Position numbers and translations under genes: made by a program. A DNA stretch of 64,000 nt, from NCBI RefSeq assembly GCF_001483745.1, contig NZ_LQBL01000032.1, positions 1 to 64,000 of the forward strand, in the 5' to 3' direction. The stretch is from Serinicoccus chungangensis. GTDB lineage: Bacteria; Actinomycetota; Actinomycetes; Actinomycetales; Dermatophilaceae. Numbering within the stretch: position 1 is the first letter of the stretch; each line of letters opens with the position of its first letter. A model generated the notes under the pieces. That model was not told the DNA's origin and did no database searches. It saw only the letters and a program-made list of their open reading frames with translations. This document shows positions 12,553 through 23,753 of this stretch, piece by piece.

Positions 12553-14019
12553 TCACTCGCCCTCTGGGTCGCCCTCGCCCGTGCTGGGCGTGATGATCCG
12601 CAGGGCCAGGTCATTGGCCCAGCCGTTGCGCTCGAAGGCCAGTAAGGATCGGTCCGGCTTCGCCTTGGAGCCGCGCCCGCGTGGCGCGCAGGTGATCGCC
12701 CCGAACAGGTGGCGTAGCAGCTCGCGCCGCCCGTCCTGCCCGCGCTCCCGGTCCTGCCACCACGCGAGCATCCCCTCACGGTCCAGCTTATCGACGGCGA
12801 GCCCGCCACGCCCCCGCTCCAGGCCCTCCAGCTTGCCCTCGACCTCGGCCAGCTTGGCAGTGGTCGCCGCCTGCTCAGTCCTCCACTGCTCGCGCGTCAG
12901 CAGCCCCTCTCGCCTGTCCTCCAGCAGCTCGCCCACCAGCCCTCGCAGGCGCTCCACCTCGGCGCGAGCGGCGTGGACCTCCTCCGTGATCCCTTCCCCC
13001 TCCGAGGCGGGGTGGAAGCTCGGAGAGGAAAGCAGTGCAAGGGCCGTCTCTGACAGGTGCTCGTCCAGCCACTCGCGCGGCCAGGCGTTGCATCGCTTCG
13101 TGCAGCAGTAGTACCGATACGTCTTGCCACGTTGGGTCTGGCTGAACACGCGCATAGCGCCGTCGCAGCTCGCGCAGAACAGCAGGCCGGTCAGCAGGCC
13201 GGTGCGCTTGGTGCTCGCCGCCTGGCGTCGCCCCGGCCGGGTCAGCTCGCGCTCCACTCGTCGGAACGTGTCCTCATCGACTAGCGGCGCCCAGGTGCCG
13301 TAGGTGTCCAGCTCCGTGTGCACACCCCCACCCTCTGAGCGGGTCAGCTTGCCGATGTTGCGGGGATGGATCAGCAGACCCCGCACCGTCGTCGGCCTGA
13401 ACTCCCCGCCCTCGGGCTTGTTCCTGGTCTCAGTAGTCCTGACGCCTGCCTCGCGCCAGGCGCGAGCAATACCGGCGATGCTCGCACCCTCCAGCACCTG
13501 GGCATAGGCCCGGCGCAACAGCGCGGCCTCGCTCTCGCGGAGAGTCCCGTCCATGTTGTAGCCGAACGGTCGCCGGACCCAGAACGGACGCCCCTGGCGT
13601 CGCCTCTGCTCGTGGGCCGAACGCTGGCGCTCTCCCTTCTGCTCGGTTTCGTAGGTCGCCCACGCGGTGACGGTGCGGGCGACGGCGCGACCGGCAGGGT
13701 TGGACAGGTCCAGCTTGCCTCCGGCCACGGTGTGCACGTCCACGCTCAGCTCCAGGACACGCTCCAGCTCCGGCGTCAGGCGGACCAGCCGGTCCAGGTG
13801 CCAGCAGACGATGCGCTCGGGCTTGCTCTCCAGCAGACGCTCAAAGGCTGGCCGCAGCTTGCCGCTCGTCGCGCTGATCGAGTTGTCCACCAGCACCTCC
13901 GAGACCTCCCATCCGCTGCGCTCGCACAGCTCCCGACACTCTCGCTCCTGGCGCTCGACCCCGGCCCCCTCGCCCGTGGCGTCCAGGCTGATCCGGGCGT
14001 AGATCGTCGCCGTGCTCAT
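12553..14019 (-). CDS. int: Large serine recombinase (integrase)
   Basis: This site-specific recombinase is expected to join element attP to attB in mpg. The 488 residues show the full large-serine layout. The resolvase catalytic domain (1-145) opens with YARIS, giving nucleophile Ser11 and Arg9, and later WHLDRLVR. A recombinase domain spans about 150-270 (RRPFGYN, FRPTTVRGLL, GKLTR). A zinc ribbon follows with C282/C285 and C306/C310, then a coiled-coil segment (about 340-400) typical of integrases. The ATG overlaps the stop of the element's mpg (ATGA), so both are co-translated. No excision factor is recognised, though any of the small proteins could be one. Confidence 0.95.
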   Translation of the reverse strand: MSTATIYARISLDATGEGAGVERQERECRELCERSGWEVSEVLVDNSISATSGKLRPAFERLLESKPERIVCWHLDRLVRLTPELERVLELSVDVHTVAGGKLDLSNPAGRAVARTVTAWATYETEQKGERQRSAHEQRRRQGRPFWVRRPFGYNMDGTLRESEAALLRRAYAQVLEGASIAGIARAWREAGVRTTETRNKPEGGEFRPTTVRGLLIHPRNIGKLTRSEGGGVHTELDTYGTWAPLVDEDTFRRVERELTRPGRRQAASTKRTGLLTGLLFCASCDGAMRVFSQTQRGKTYRYYCCTKRCNAWPREWLDEHLSETALALLSSPSFHPASEGEGITEEVHAARAEVERLRGLVGELLEDRREGLLTREQWRTEQAATTAKLAEVEGKLEGLERGRGGLAVDKLDREGMLAWWQDRERGQDGRRELLRHLFGAITCAPRGRGSKAKPDRSLLAFERNGWANDLALRIITPSTGEGDPEGE

Positions 14020-14621
14020 CGAGCCACCCCCTTGGCGTCGGCCCTCGGGCTACGTCGGTAGGTGGAGACGGTGCCGTCTCCCGTGATCCAGAACCGCCAG
14101 GGCACGTCGGCCGCACGGGACACGCCTACGCGCGGACCCGAGCTGATCGTCTCGACCGGCTTACCCGGCTCCAGCCACACGGGAGACTCCCGGTCCAGCA
14201 GGTCTGTGCCGTAGTCCTCCCCCGTGATGCCCAGCGCGCGGGCTAGATTGCCCGGCCCGCTCGCCAGCTTGTGCGCGGGCAGGCTCCCCCGTCGCTCCAG
14301 CGCTAGGGCCTCCCCCTCCACTACCTCGCCAGCTCGCAACAGCACGGCACTGGCGATGCCCTCAGTCCCAGTAACAACGTTGCAGGCCCAGTGCGCCCCA
14401 TAGGCGCGATACACGTACAGCAGTCCCGCCCTGCCGAACATGGCCCGTGTCCGCTCGGTCTCACCCCGCCAGGCGTGCGAGGCCGGGTCATCGCCTCCGG
14501 CGTAAGCCTCGGTCTCGGTGATGCGCAGGACGGTGCGGCCCTCGGCAGCGTCGCGCACCAGCAGGCAGCCGAGAAGGGCGCACGCCACCTCGGTGGCCGA
14601 GCCACGAATCTGTATGTCCAT
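14016..14621 (-). CDS. mpg: Element-borne 3-methyladenine DNA glycosylase (Mpg/AAG family)
   Basis: This complete 201-residue glycosylase excises alkylated purines such as 3-methyladenine in base-excision repair. Family marks are present: [10 protein letters not shown] (catalytic Glu), [45 protein letters not shown] and PWRFW. It differs clearly from the split host copy, so it is not a duplication of it. Its ATG lies only 12 bases from the right attachment core. It therefore sits just behind the truncated host reading frame and should be expressed from the host argH-mpg transcript. Its stop overlaps the integrase start. The copy probably keeps the cell repair-proficient after integration (inference). 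Confidence 0.93.
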   Translation of the reverse strand: MDIQIRGSATEVACALLGCLLVRDAAEGRTVLRITETEAYAGGDDPASHAWRGETERTRAMFGRAGLLYVYRAYGAHWACNVVTGTEGIASAVLLRAGEVVEGEALALERRGSLPAHKLASGPGNLARALGITGEDYGTDLLDRESPVWLEPGKPVETISSGPRVGVSRAADVPWRFWITGDGTVSTYRRSPRADAKGVAR

Positions 14622-14632
14622 ATCGGCATCGT

Positions 14633-16330
<1,698 letters not shown>

Positions 16331-16849
16331 TCAGGTGGCGTCGCGCTGATCGGGCTCGGCCGCCAGCGCGAGCAGCCGGTGCGCCGTGTCCGGGCCACCC
16401 GCGGGGTCCGTGGTGATGACGAGGATGGTGTCGTCCCCGGCGATCGTGCCCAGGATGTCCTCGGCGTCGCTGCGGTCGATGGCCGAGGCGAGGAACTGCG
16501 CGGCGCCCGGCGGCGTGCGCAGGACCACCTGGTTGCCGACCGAGCGCGCGCTGACGAGCAGCTCCTGGCAGAGCCGGGCGAGCCGGTGGCTGACCTCCAC
16601 CTGGTCCTGGGCGGGCCGGGGGGTGTGGTCACCGCCCTCACCGGGCACGGCGTAGACCAGCTGTCGCCCGCGGCGCACCTTGACCGCGTCCAGCTCGACG
16701 AGGTCGCGGGACAGGGTGGCCTGGGTGACCGAGATGCCGTCCTCGGACAGCAGGTCCAGCAGCTGCCCCTGCGAGCCCACCGCGTGCCGTTCCAGCAGGT
16801 CGCTGATGCGCTGGTGTCGCGCGGCACGGGTCATGGGGATGGAGCTCAC
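16331..16849 (-). CDS. argR: Arginine repressor
   Basis: ArgR binds ARG boxes with L-arginine as co-repressor and acts as a hexamer. The N-terminal winged helix ([17 protein letters not shown], then [13 protein letters not shown]) spans residues about 10-80. The C-terminal oligomerisation/arginine-binding domain includes [12 protein letters not shown], with the DD pair expected to contact arginine. The GTG at 16849 is used here because a TATAGT hexamer ends eight bases upstream, suggesting a leaderless message; an ATG at 16834 is the alternative. It is transcribed toward argH. Confidence 0.93.
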   Translation of the reverse strand: MSSIPMTRAARHQRISDLLERHAVGSQGQLLDLLSEDGISVTQATLSRDLVELDAVKVRRGRQLVYAVPGEGGDHTPRPAQDQVEVSHRLARLCQELLVSARSVGNQVVLRTPPGAAQFLASAIDRSDAEDILGTIAGDDTILVITTDPAGGPDTAHRLLALAAEPDQRDAT

Positions 16850-16871
16850 GATGCACGACTATACCGACGTC

Positions 16872-16885
16872 TGCAAGATTATACA
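16872..16885. promoter_or_regulatory. Possible ARG box upstream of argR
   Basis: TGCAAGATTATACA matches 7 of the 10 fixed positions of the TGAAT-N4-ATTCA operator pattern and overlaps a TATAAT hexamer on the minus strand. Position between argR and the divergent gene at 16923 fits autoregulation. This is inferred from pattern only. Confidence 0.4.
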
Positions 16886-16922
16886 CCCAGGGGGGCACCC
16901 GGGAGAGCGCTAGCGTGCACCC

Positions 16923-17321
16923 ATGGCGCACCCGCTCATGGTGGACCCGGACAGCCCGCTGCTGGGGCGGCTGCGGGCGCTCTGCCTGGCGCTCCCAGGG
17001 TCCGCGGAGAAGACCAGCCACGGGCACCCGGCGTTCTTCACGGTGAAGGTGTTCGCCTACGTCGGCGCCTCGGTCAAGGTCGACGGGGCGTACGTCCAGC
17101 ACCCGGACTCGGTGGTCGTGAAGCCGCACCCCGACGAGGCGCGGGCCCTGCTGGAGCAGCCCCGGTGCTTCCGGCCGGCCTACCTCGGCCCCGCCGGCTG
17201 GGTGGGCGTCGACCTCGACGACGACAGCGACCGGCTCGAGGTCGCCGAGCTCGTCGAGGAGTCCTACCGCGCGACCGCCCCCCGCACCCTGGTCACCCGG
17301 CTGGATGCAGGTCGGGGATGA
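16923..17321 (+). CDS. MmcQ/YjbR-family protein
   Basis: The 132-residue protein has the family pattern: LPGSAEKTSHGHPAFFTVKVFAYV near residues 20-45, a later VVKPHPDEARALL block, and WVGVDLDDD in the C-terminal half. Members fold like a small double-wing DNA-binding domain; their role is not firmly known. The ATG at 16923 follows TAGCGT (16911-16916) by six bases and has no ribosome site, so the message is probably leaderless. It is divergent from argR. Confidence 0.8.
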   Translation: MAHPLMVDPDSPLLGRLRALCLALPGSAEKTSHGHPAFFTVKVFAYVGASVKVDGAYVQHPDSVVVKPHPDEARALLEQPRCFRPAYLGPAGWVGVDLDDDSDRLEVAELVEESYRATAPRTLVTRLDAGRG

Positions 17322-17324
17322 CGA

Positions 17325-17344
17325 GGACCCCGAGGGTGGGGTCC
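17325..17344 (+). terminator. Hairpin between convergent genes
   Basis: GGACCCC at 17325-17331 pairs with GGGGTCC at 17338-17344 around a 6-base loop, four bases after the MmcQ-like stop codon. It could serve both converging genes. The stem is short and there is no T-run. Confidence 0.4.
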
Positions 17345-17387
17345 CTCGGAGGCACCCCGTCCCCGGACGAGCGGCGTGCTCACGTGC

Positions 17388-18326
17388 TCACGACCCGGCG
17401 CCACCCCAGAGCTCCTGCAGGAGCCGCACGGCGGCCTCGCCGCGGGAGCGCTGGAAGGGACGCAGGGTGGGCAGCCCCGGGGCGGCCGGGCGCCGGGCCG
17501 CGTCGAGCAGGTAGCCGCCCAGCCCGGCGACGACGCCCAGGACGTCCTCCCGGGTGGCACCCAGTGCCTGCAGCGCCGGTAGGTGGCGGGGCAGGTCCAC
17601 GTCGCCGACCGCCCGGACGTCCACCAGGAGCGAGGTGGCGTCGAACCAGGCCGCGCCGCGGCTGGCCCACGGCCAGTCGACGACCCTGACCCGGCCGCCC
17701 GGCTCGACCAGCAGGTTGTCGGCCCGCACGTCGGTGTGCACGACGGCGTCTCCCGAGAGCCGGGCGAGGATGCGCAGGGACAGGTCGTGCAGCTCCGGCA
17801 GCCGGGGGGCGAGCCACGGGTCCAGGTCGGGAGGTGGGTCCTCGACGACCCGTGCCCAGCAGCCGAAGGGCTCGGCCAGCTCGGTCGGCAGCTCCGGCCA
17901 GGAGCGGGGCGCGGGGTGCTGGGCGACCTCCCCCAGGGCGTCCAGGGCGGCTGCCAGCTCGTCGGTGGCCCATGGTGCGTGCGGGTGACGGCCGTCGACC
18001 ACCTCGGTCATGACCGCGACCCACCCCTCCTCGTCGAGGACCCCGAGCAGGGCCGGGGCGACGTCGAGACCGTCCGCGGCGAGACCGGCGAGCACCGCGG
18101 CCTCGCGGCGGTGCAGACCGGGCGAGTCCGGGTTGGGGTGGGGGCCGACCGCCTTGACGAAGGCCCGCCCGCCGCCGCCCGTGCGGACCCGGTCGGCCGA
18201 GCCCGGGGAGAAGCCGCCCGGCTGGGAGACCGCCTCCACGACGGGGCCGCCGAGGACGTGTGCGGCCCAGTCGTGCACCACGGTCGGCAGCTCGGCCCAG
18301 CGGAGACGGACGCCGAACTCCTCCAC
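17388..18326 (-). CDS. Aminoglycoside phosphotransferase (APH)-fold kinase
   Basis: About 312 residues with the APH catalytic core: VVHTDVRADNLLV (catalytic Asp within HTDVRADN) and VVDWPWA (the Mg-binding DW motif). FVKAVGP earlier supplies the ATP-binding lysine. Members phosphorylate small molecules or sugars; the substrate cannot be told here and resistance is not implied. GTG at 18326 starts one base after the SDR stop, so it ends the pheS-pheT-SDR-APH operon. The frame is open to 18413, but that part overlaps the SDR coding region. Confidence 0.85.
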   Translation of the reverse strand: MEEFGVRLRWAELPTVVHDWAAHVLGGPVVEAVSQPGGFSPGSADRVRTGGGGRAFVKAVGPHPNPDSPGLHRREAAVLAGLAADGLDVAPALLGVLDEEGWVAVMTEVVDGRHPHAPWATDELAAALDALGEVAQHPAPRSWPELPTELAEPFGCWARVVEDPPPDLDPWLAPRLPELHDLSLRILARLSGDAVVHTDVRADNLLVEPGGRVRVVDWPWASRGAAWFDATSLLVDVRAVGDVDLPRHLPALQALGATREDVLGVVAGLGGYLLDAARRPAAPGLPTLRPFQRSRGEAAVRLLQELWGGAGS

Positions 18327-18327
18327 G

Positions 18328-19107
18328 TCAGGTGGCCAGCGGGTCGTCCTCGCCCCAGGGGCGCAGCCGGAGCATGCGGGCCCCGTCGGGGAGGCCGCGG
18401 GCCGACCAGTCACGCAGGGTGTCGAGGTCGTCGGCGCCCGCCCGGACCATCCGGCCCGAGAAGCCGTCGAGCTCGCCCGAGGCGAAAGCCAGGAGCAGGT
18501 CGGTCACGTCCCGTGGAGCCGTCCACTCCGTACGGCCCTCGTGCATGCGCATCGAGTGGGTCATGTCCGTCTCGACGACGCCCGGCGCCAGGTCGAAGGC
18601 CAGCACCCCGTGCTCGGCCCCGGCGGCCGCCACCCCGCCGGTGATGCGGGCCAGGGCCGACTTGGAGCCGCAGTATGCCGTGAGGTCGGCGCGCTCCTTG
18701 GTGCCCGACCCGGAGTTGATGTTGACGACCCGGCCACCGCCCGCCGCGATCATGTGCGGCACGACCGCGCGGGTCATGAGGAACGGGCCGCGCACGTTGG
18801 TGACCATGACCTGCCACCACTCCTCGACGTCCGCCTCCCAGAGCGGGACCTCGGTCTCGATGAGGCCGGCGTTGTTGACGAGCAGGTCGATGCGGCCGTG
18901 CCGGTCGACGACGTCGGCCACGACGGAGGCCACCTGGTCGGCGTCGGTGACGTCGCACGGCATACCCTCGGCGCCCTCGGCGCCCTCGGCGACCGTGCCG
19001 GACCGGGACACGCCGACGACCTGCCACCCGGCGTCCAGCAGGGCCGCCACCGCGAGGGCGCCGATGCCCCGCGAGGCCCCGGTCACCAGAGCCACCCGCG
19101 CGCTCAT
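18328..19107 (-). CDS. Short-chain dehydrogenase/reductase
   Basis: A 259-residue classical SDR. It has an N-terminal TGASRGIG cofactor loop (residues 9-16), NNAG near 85 (LLVNNAGLI), and a YCGSK catalytic Tyr-Lys pair near 152 preceded by NINSGSG. Arg after the second strand (GVSRSG) suggests NADP(H) preference. Substrate unknown. The ATG overlaps the pheT stop (ATGA), so it is co-translated with phenylalanyl-tRNA synthetase, an unexpected partner; in many actinobacteria argC follows pheT instead. Confidence 0.9.
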   Translation of the reverse strand: MSARVALVTGASRGIGALAVAALLDAGWQVVGVSRSGTVAEGAEGAEGMPCDVTDADQVASVVADVVDRHGRIDLLVNNAGLIETEVPLWEADVEEWWQVMVTNVRGPFLMTRAVVPHMIAAGGGRVVNINSGSGTKERADLTAYCGSKSALARITGGVAAAGAEHGVLAFDLAPGVVETDMTHSMRMHEGRTEWTAPRDVTDLLLAFASGELDGFSGRMVRAGADDLDTLRDWSARGLPDGARMLRLRPWGEDDPLAT

Positions 19108-21641
19108 CGCTGCACCGCCCCGTGGTCCTGGGCGGCCCGGCCGACGGCGGCGTCGCGGGCGGCGTTGACCTCCTGGGTGGTGAGCGTCCGGTCCGGTGCC
19201 CGGAAGTGCATGCGGAAGGCCAGGGAGTGACGGTCCTGCGCGACCTGGTCGCCGGCGTAGACGTCGAAGAGCTCCAGGCTCTCCAGGAGCTCGCCCGCCC
19301 CCGCCTGCAGCGACTCCTCGACCGCGCTGAAGCGGACCCCGCGGGGCACCTCCAGCGCCACGTCCGAGGTCGCGAGCGGGTGGGTGGACAACGGGCTGGC
19401 CTGGGTGCGGTGGTCGCTGGCCGCGACGAGGACGTCGAGGTCGAGCTCGGCGGCACTGGTGCGCGGCGGGAGCCCCAGGCGTTGGACCACCGTCGGGTGG
19501 AGCTCACCCGCCCAACCCACCAGGGTCCCGTCGACCAGGGTGAGGTCGACGCAGCGACCCGGGTGGAAGGACGCCCTCTCGCTCTGCTCCCGGCGGACCT
19601 CCACCCCCAGGGCGTCGGCGACGGCGTGCGCCCACCCGACGACGTCCACGACGTCGACCGGGCGACCGCGGCCCCACCAGCCGGACCGGTCGGCCTGGCC
19701 GGCGGCCATGACCGCCACATGCCACGGCTGCGCGGGCACGGCGGAGCGGATCTGGCTCAGGACCTCGTCGTCGGGCTGCTCGCCGACACCGGGCACGGGG
19801 GCCAGCATCTCCCCCGAGGGCAGCGTCACGCTGTCGATCTCGAAGAGCGCGACGTCCCGGCTGCCGCGGGAGACGTTGCGGCGCAAGGCCTCCGGCAGGG
19901 TCTGCAGCAGGGCGGTCCGCAGCAGCGGCGCCTCGTCCGACAGCGGGTTGGCCAACCGCACCGCGTCGCGGTGCGGGTCGCCCTCGTCCAGCGCGAGCTC
20001 GTCGAAGCGCTCGGTACCGACGAACGGGTAGGTGAGGACCTCCTGGAGGCCCTGGCCCGCGAGGGCCGTCGCCACCGCCCGACGGGCCCGCTGGCCGTGG
20101 GTGAGGCCACGGCCGCCCACCGCCCGCGGGACGACCGACGGGATCTTGTCGTAGCCGTCGATCCGGGCGACCTCCTCGACCAGCCCGGGGGCGTCGGTGA
20201 GGTCGGGGCGCCAGCTCGGCGGTCGGACGGCGACCACCCGGTTGCCGGCATCCCCCTGCACCTCGCACCCGATGACGCGCAGGATCTCGCGCACCCGGTC
20301 CAGGGCGTAGTTGACCCCGACGTAGCGGCTGGCCAGCGTCAGGTCGAGGTCGACGACCGGCCGCTCCGGTCGCTCGTCGACGTCGGTGACCGCCGGGTCG
20401 GCGTGCCCTCCCCCGTGCTCGACGAGCAGGTCCACGGCCAGCTGGGCGGCGGCCGCCGTGACGTCCGGGTCCACCCCGCGCTCGAACCGCTTGGCCGCCT
20501 CGCTGGAGAGCCGGTGCCGCCGCGACGTGCGGCCGACCGACCGGGCGTCGAAGTGGGCGGACTCGATGAGCACGTCGGTCGTCACCCCAGGGGTCACCTC
20601 GCCGTCCTCGCCACCCATGACGCCGGCCAGCGCGAGCACCCGCTCGCCGCCGTCGGTGATGAGCAGGTCCTCGGGGTCCAGCGCCCGGTCCACGTCGTCC
20701 AGCGTGGTCAGCCGCTCTCCCGGGCGGGCCCGCCGGACCACGACCGGGCCGGTGAGGGTGGCCAGGTCGAAGGCGTGCAACGGCTGGCCGAGCGCCAGCA
20801 TGACGTAGTTGGTCACATCGACCGCGAGCCCGATCGGGCGCATGCCAGCCTCGGTCAGCCGCCGGGCCATCCACTCCGGGGTGGTCCGGGTGAGGTCGAT
20901 GCCGCGCACCACCCGGGCGAGGTACCGGTCGCAGCCCGGGACCCCCTCGAGCGGGGTCTCGTCGGCGAGCCGCACGGCATACCCCTCCCCCTCGCCGCGG
21001 TCGACGGGCAGCGAGGCGGGATCGGTGTAGGCCGCGCCCGTGGCGTGCGAGTACTCCCGGGCGATGCCACGGATCGAGAAGCAGTAGCCGCGGTCCGGGG
21101 TGACGTTGACCTCCACGGTCTCCCGGTCCAGACCGAGCACCCCGACGAGGTCGTCCCCCGGGGCCAGCCGCGCGACGACCTCGGCGGGCAGCAGGCGGGG
21201 CAGCACCAGGATGCCGTCGTGGTCCTCCCCGATCCCGAGCTCGCGGACCGAGCAGATCATGCCGGCCGACACGTGGCCGTAGGTCTTGCGCGCGCTGATC
21301 GTCAGCGGGCCCTGCGGGGTCGGCAGGCTGCCGCCGGGCAGGATGACCGCCACGAGGTCGCCGACCCCGAAGTTGTGCGCCCCGCAGACGATGCCCTGGG
21401 GCTCGCCGCTGCCGTTGGCGTCCCCGACGTCGACCTGGCACCAGTTGATGGTCTTGCCGTTCTTCTGCTCCTCCGGGGTCATCTCGAGCACCCGGCCGAC
21501 GACGAGCGGGCCGCCGACACCGCTGGTGTGCAGCCCCTCCTCCTCCAGCCCCACCGACACGAGGTCGGCGGCGATCTGCTCGCCGGTCACGCCCTCGGGC
21601 AGCGTGACGTAGTCGCCCAGCCAGTCGACCGGTACCCGCAT
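19104..21641 (-). CDS. pheT: Phenylalanyl-tRNA synthetase beta subunit
   Basis: 845 residues, forming the alpha2-beta2 synthetase with PheS. Domains in order: an EMAP-type tRNA-binding OB fold (about 40-150, VVGRVLEMTPEEQ...), the B3/4 editing domain (about 210-370, with DVTNYVMLALGQPLHAFD), B5 (about 400-470), a catalytic-like core and a C-terminal FDX-ACB anticodon-binding domain (LSTHPLATSDVALEVPRG, residues about 750-845). The ATG at 21641 shares one base with the pheS stop (TGATG). The open frame upstream of 21641 is not part of the gene. Confidence 0.97.
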   Translation of the reverse strand: MRVPVDWLGDYVTLPEGVTGEQIAADLVSVGLEEEGLHTSGVGGPLVVGRVLEMTPEEQKNGKTINWCQVDVGDANGSGEPQGIVCGAHNFGVGDLVAVILPGGSLPTPQGPLTISARKTYGHVSAGMICSVRELGIGEDHDGILVLPRLLPAEVVARLAPGDDLVGVLGLDRETVEVNVTPDRGYCFSIRGIAREYSHATGAAYTDPASLPVDRGEGEGYAVRLADETPLEGVPGCDRYLARVVRGIDLTRTTPEWMARRLTEAGMRPIGLAVDVTNYVMLALGQPLHAFDLATLTGPVVVRRARPGERLTTLDDVDRALDPEDLLITDGGERVLALAGVMGGEDGEVTPGVTTDVLIESAHFDARSVGRTSRRHRLSSEAAKRFERGVDPDVTAAAAQLAVDLLVEHGGGHADPAVTDVDERPERPVVDLDLTLASRYVGVNYALDRVREILRVIGCEVQGDAGNRVVAVRPPSWRPDLTDAPGLVEEVARIDGYDKIPSVVPRAVGGRGLTHGQRARRAVATALAGQGLQEVLTYPFVGTERFDELALDEGDPHRDAVRLANPLSDEAPLLRTALLQTLPEALRRNVSRGSRDVALFEIDSVTLPSGEMLAPVPGVGEQPDDEVLSQIRSAVPAQPWHVAVMAAGQADRSGWWGRGRPVDVVDVVGWAHAVADALGVEVRREQSERASFHPGRCVDLTLVDGTLVGWAGELHPTVVQRLGLPPRTSAAELDLDVLVAASDHRTQASPLSTHPLATSDVALEVPRGVRFSAVEESLQAGAGELLESLELFDVYAGDQVAQDRHSLAFRMHFRAPDRTLTTQEVNAARDAAVGRAAQDHGAVQR

Positions 21642-22801
21642 CAGATCTCCATCCCGAACTGCGCGTTGAAGCGCACGTCTCCCTCGATGAGCTCTCGCAT
21701 GTCCGCGATGCCGTGCCGGAACATCGCCGTGCGCTCCACCCCCATGCCGAAGGCGAAGCCCTGGTAGCGCTCGGGGTCGACACCGCACGCGCGCAGCACG
21801 TTGTGGTGGACCATCCCGCAGCCACCCCACTCGATCCATCCGGTGCCGCCGCACGTCCGGCAGGGCGTCGCGGTCGGCTCGCCGCGGCAGACGAAGCAGC
21901 GGAAGTCCATCTCCGCGCTGGGCTCGGTGAAGGGGAAGTATGCCGGTCGCAACCGGCTCACGATCCCGGCCCCGAACATGGCCTCGGCGAGGCGGTCCAG
22001 GGTGCCCTTGAGGTGGGCCATGGTCAGACCCTCGTCGATGGCCAGACCCTCGAGCTGGTGGAAGACGGGGGTGTGCGTGGCGTCGAGCTCGTCGGTGCGG
22101 AAGGTCTTGCCCGGCACCGCGACGTAGAGCGGCACCCCGCGCTCCAGCAGCGAGCGCGCCTGCACGGGCGAGGTGTGGGTGCGCAGCACCAGCCCCGCCT
22201 TGGCCGGCTCGACGAAGAAGGTGTCCTGCATCTGCCGGGCCGGGTGGTCCTTGTCGAAGTTCAGTGCGTCGAAGTTGAACCACTCGGCCTCGACCTGCGG
22301 CCCCTCGGCGATCTCCCACCCCATGCCGACCATCGCGTCCGCCATGCGCTCGGCGGTGACGGTCAGCACGTGGCGACGACCCAGCGGGCGGCGCCCCGGC
22401 GCGACCGTGAGGTCCATGGCCTCCTCGACGAGGATGCGCTCGTCCCGCTCGGCCTCCAGCTCCTGCTGGCGCCGCCCCAGCGCCTGGTTGACCCGCCCGC
22501 GTGCCTGGCCGACGAGCTTGCCGGCCGCGGCCTTCTCCGGACCCGGCAGACCGCCGATGGCCCGGTTGGCCAGCGCCAGCGGTGAGCGGTCCCCGGCGTG
22601 GGCCAGCCGCACCTCCTTCAGCCCGTCCAGGTCGCCGGCCCGGGCGATGGCCTCCAGGGCCTGTGCGACGTGGGCCTCGATGCTCTCCTCGGTCAGCGCG
22701 GGCGCCGACGACGCCGGGTCGCCCCCCTCGCGCGGCGACCCTCCCTCGTCGGTGCCTGCGGGCATACCGGCTGGACTGGGGTCATGGGTGGCGTCGGACA
22801 C
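21641..22801 (-). CDS. pheS: Phenylalanyl-tRNA synthetase alpha subunit
   Basis: Catalytic subunit charging tRNA-Phe. Class II motifs are visible: HPARQMQDTFFV (motif 2 region begins), TSPVQARSLLERG, FRTDELDATHTPVFHQLEG, FPFTEPSAEMDF and GWIEWGGCGMVH, with motif 3 GFAFGMGVERTAM near the C-terminus. The N-terminal coiled coil (residues about 30-110) binds tRNA. GTG at 22801 (VSDATHDPS) is the likely start; no strong ribosome site is visible and the frame is open to 22876. It heads a pheS-pheT-SDR-APH operon. Confidence 0.95.
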   Translation of the reverse strand: MSDATHDPSPAGMPAGTDEGGSPREGGDPASSAPALTEESIEAHVAQALEAIARAGDLDGLKEVRLAHAGDRSPLALANRAIGGLPGPEKAAAGKLVGQARGRVNQALGRRQQELEAERDERILVEEAMDLTVAPGRRPLGRRHVLTVTAERMADAMVGMGWEIAEGPQVEAEWFNFDALNFDKDHPARQMQDTFFVEPAKAGLVLRTHTSPVQARSLLERGVPLYVAVPGKTFRTDELDATHTPVFHQLEGLAIDEGLTMAHLKGTLDRLAEAMFGAGIVSRLRPAYFPFTEPSAEMDFRCFVCRGEPTATPCRTCGGTGWIEWGGCGMVHHNVLRACGVDPERYQGFAFGMGVERTAMFRHGIADMRELIEGDVRFNAQFGMEI

Positions 22802-22900
22802 CTGCGCAAGTCTAGGTGCGCGCCGTCGGCGCTCACGACCGGGTTTCCGCGACGGACCCCTGCCGGGCCGGATCACGGCCCCGGCCGCGTCCGGCGGCCC

Positions 22901-23722
22901 TCAGGGGCCGGGCGTCGAGGCGGCGGCGGAGGCGTGCAGGCAGACCGTCGCGGCCATCGCGAGGTTCAGCGACTCCGCACGCTCGATGGGGATCGAGACG
23001 CCGACGTCGCACGCGGCGAGCACGTCGGCGGGCATCCCCCAGGCCTCGTTGCCGAGGACCCACGCGTGCGGCCCGCCCAGGTCGGCGTCCGGGAGCGGGA
23101 CCTCCCCCGCCCCGTCGGCGGCGAGCAGCCGGATCCCGCGCGCCCGGCAGGCCTCCAGCAGCTCCTGCACCGGTGTCCCCACGCTCACCGGCAGGTGGAA
23201 GAGAGCACCGACGGTGGAGCGCACGACCTTGGGGTGGTGCACGTCGACGGAGGCGGCGCTCAGGAGCACCGCCGCGGCACCGAAGGCGCTCGCCCCCCGC
23301 AGCACGGTGCCCGCGTTGCCGGGGTCCCGCACGTGCGTGAGGACGACGGCGAAGTCCCGGGGTCCCACGGCGTCCAGCGCCTGGTCGAGGGGCACGTCGA
23401 CCTGCTCGGCGACGGCCAGCACCCCCTGCGGCGAGCCGGTGTCGGCCATCGCCGACAGCACCTCGTCGGTGCACATCCAGGTCGGCACCTCCGCCTCGCG
23501 GGCCGCGTCGAGGATCTCGGCATGCCGCCGCCCCGCCTCCGCGGTGACGTAGAGAGCGCGGGTGTGGCCCCCGGCATACCGGAGCAGCTCGCGCACGGCC
23601 TGCGGTCCCTCGACGAGGAACCGGCCGGACCTCGCGCGGGCAGAGCGACGCCCCAGCGCCGAGACCTCCCGGACCCGGTCGCTGCGAGCGTTGCTCAGCA
23701 GCGGCCGGTCGGAGGCGCTCAT
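22901..23722 (-). CDS. TrmH/SpoU-family RNA 2'-O-methyltransferase
   Basis: A 273-residue SPOUT enzyme that transfers a methyl group from SAM to a ribose 2'-OH of rRNA or tRNA. The N-terminal substrate-binding domain (RSARARSGRFLVEGPQAV) is followed by the knotted catalytic domain with motifs HVRDPGNAGTVLR, WVLGNEAWGMP and ISIPIERAESLNLAMA (here VSIPIERAESLN). It lies between rplT and pheS, a common actinobacterial order, so a ribosomal RNA target is likely. The exact nucleotide is not predictable from sequence. Confidence 0.92.
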   Translation of the reverse strand: MSASDRPLLSNARSDRVREVSALGRRSARARSGRFLVEGPQAVRELLRYAGGHTRALYVTAEAGRRHAEILDAAREAEVPTWMCTDEVLSAMADTGSPQGVLAVAEQVDVPLDQALDAVGPRDFAVVLTHVRDPGNAGTVLRGASAFGAAAVLLSAASVDVHHPKVVRSTVGALFHLPVSVGTPVQELLEACRARGIRLLAADGAGEVPLPDADLGGPHAWVLGNEAWGMPADVLAACDVGVSIPIERAESLNLAMAATVCLHASAAASTPGP

Positions 23723-23753
23723 GCGCTGGGGCGTCGGTGCGTCGTGCGGCGGC

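Noticed and set aside
17388-18326. Antibiotic-resistance aminoglycoside kinase
   Set aside because: Only the general APH-fold motifs are present, the gene sits in a housekeeping operon, and many such proteins act on other substrates.
21642-22319. Upstream extension of pheT to a 1071-residue protein
   Set aside because: The extra part is out-of-frame pheS sequence; the pheT ATG overlaps the pheS stop.
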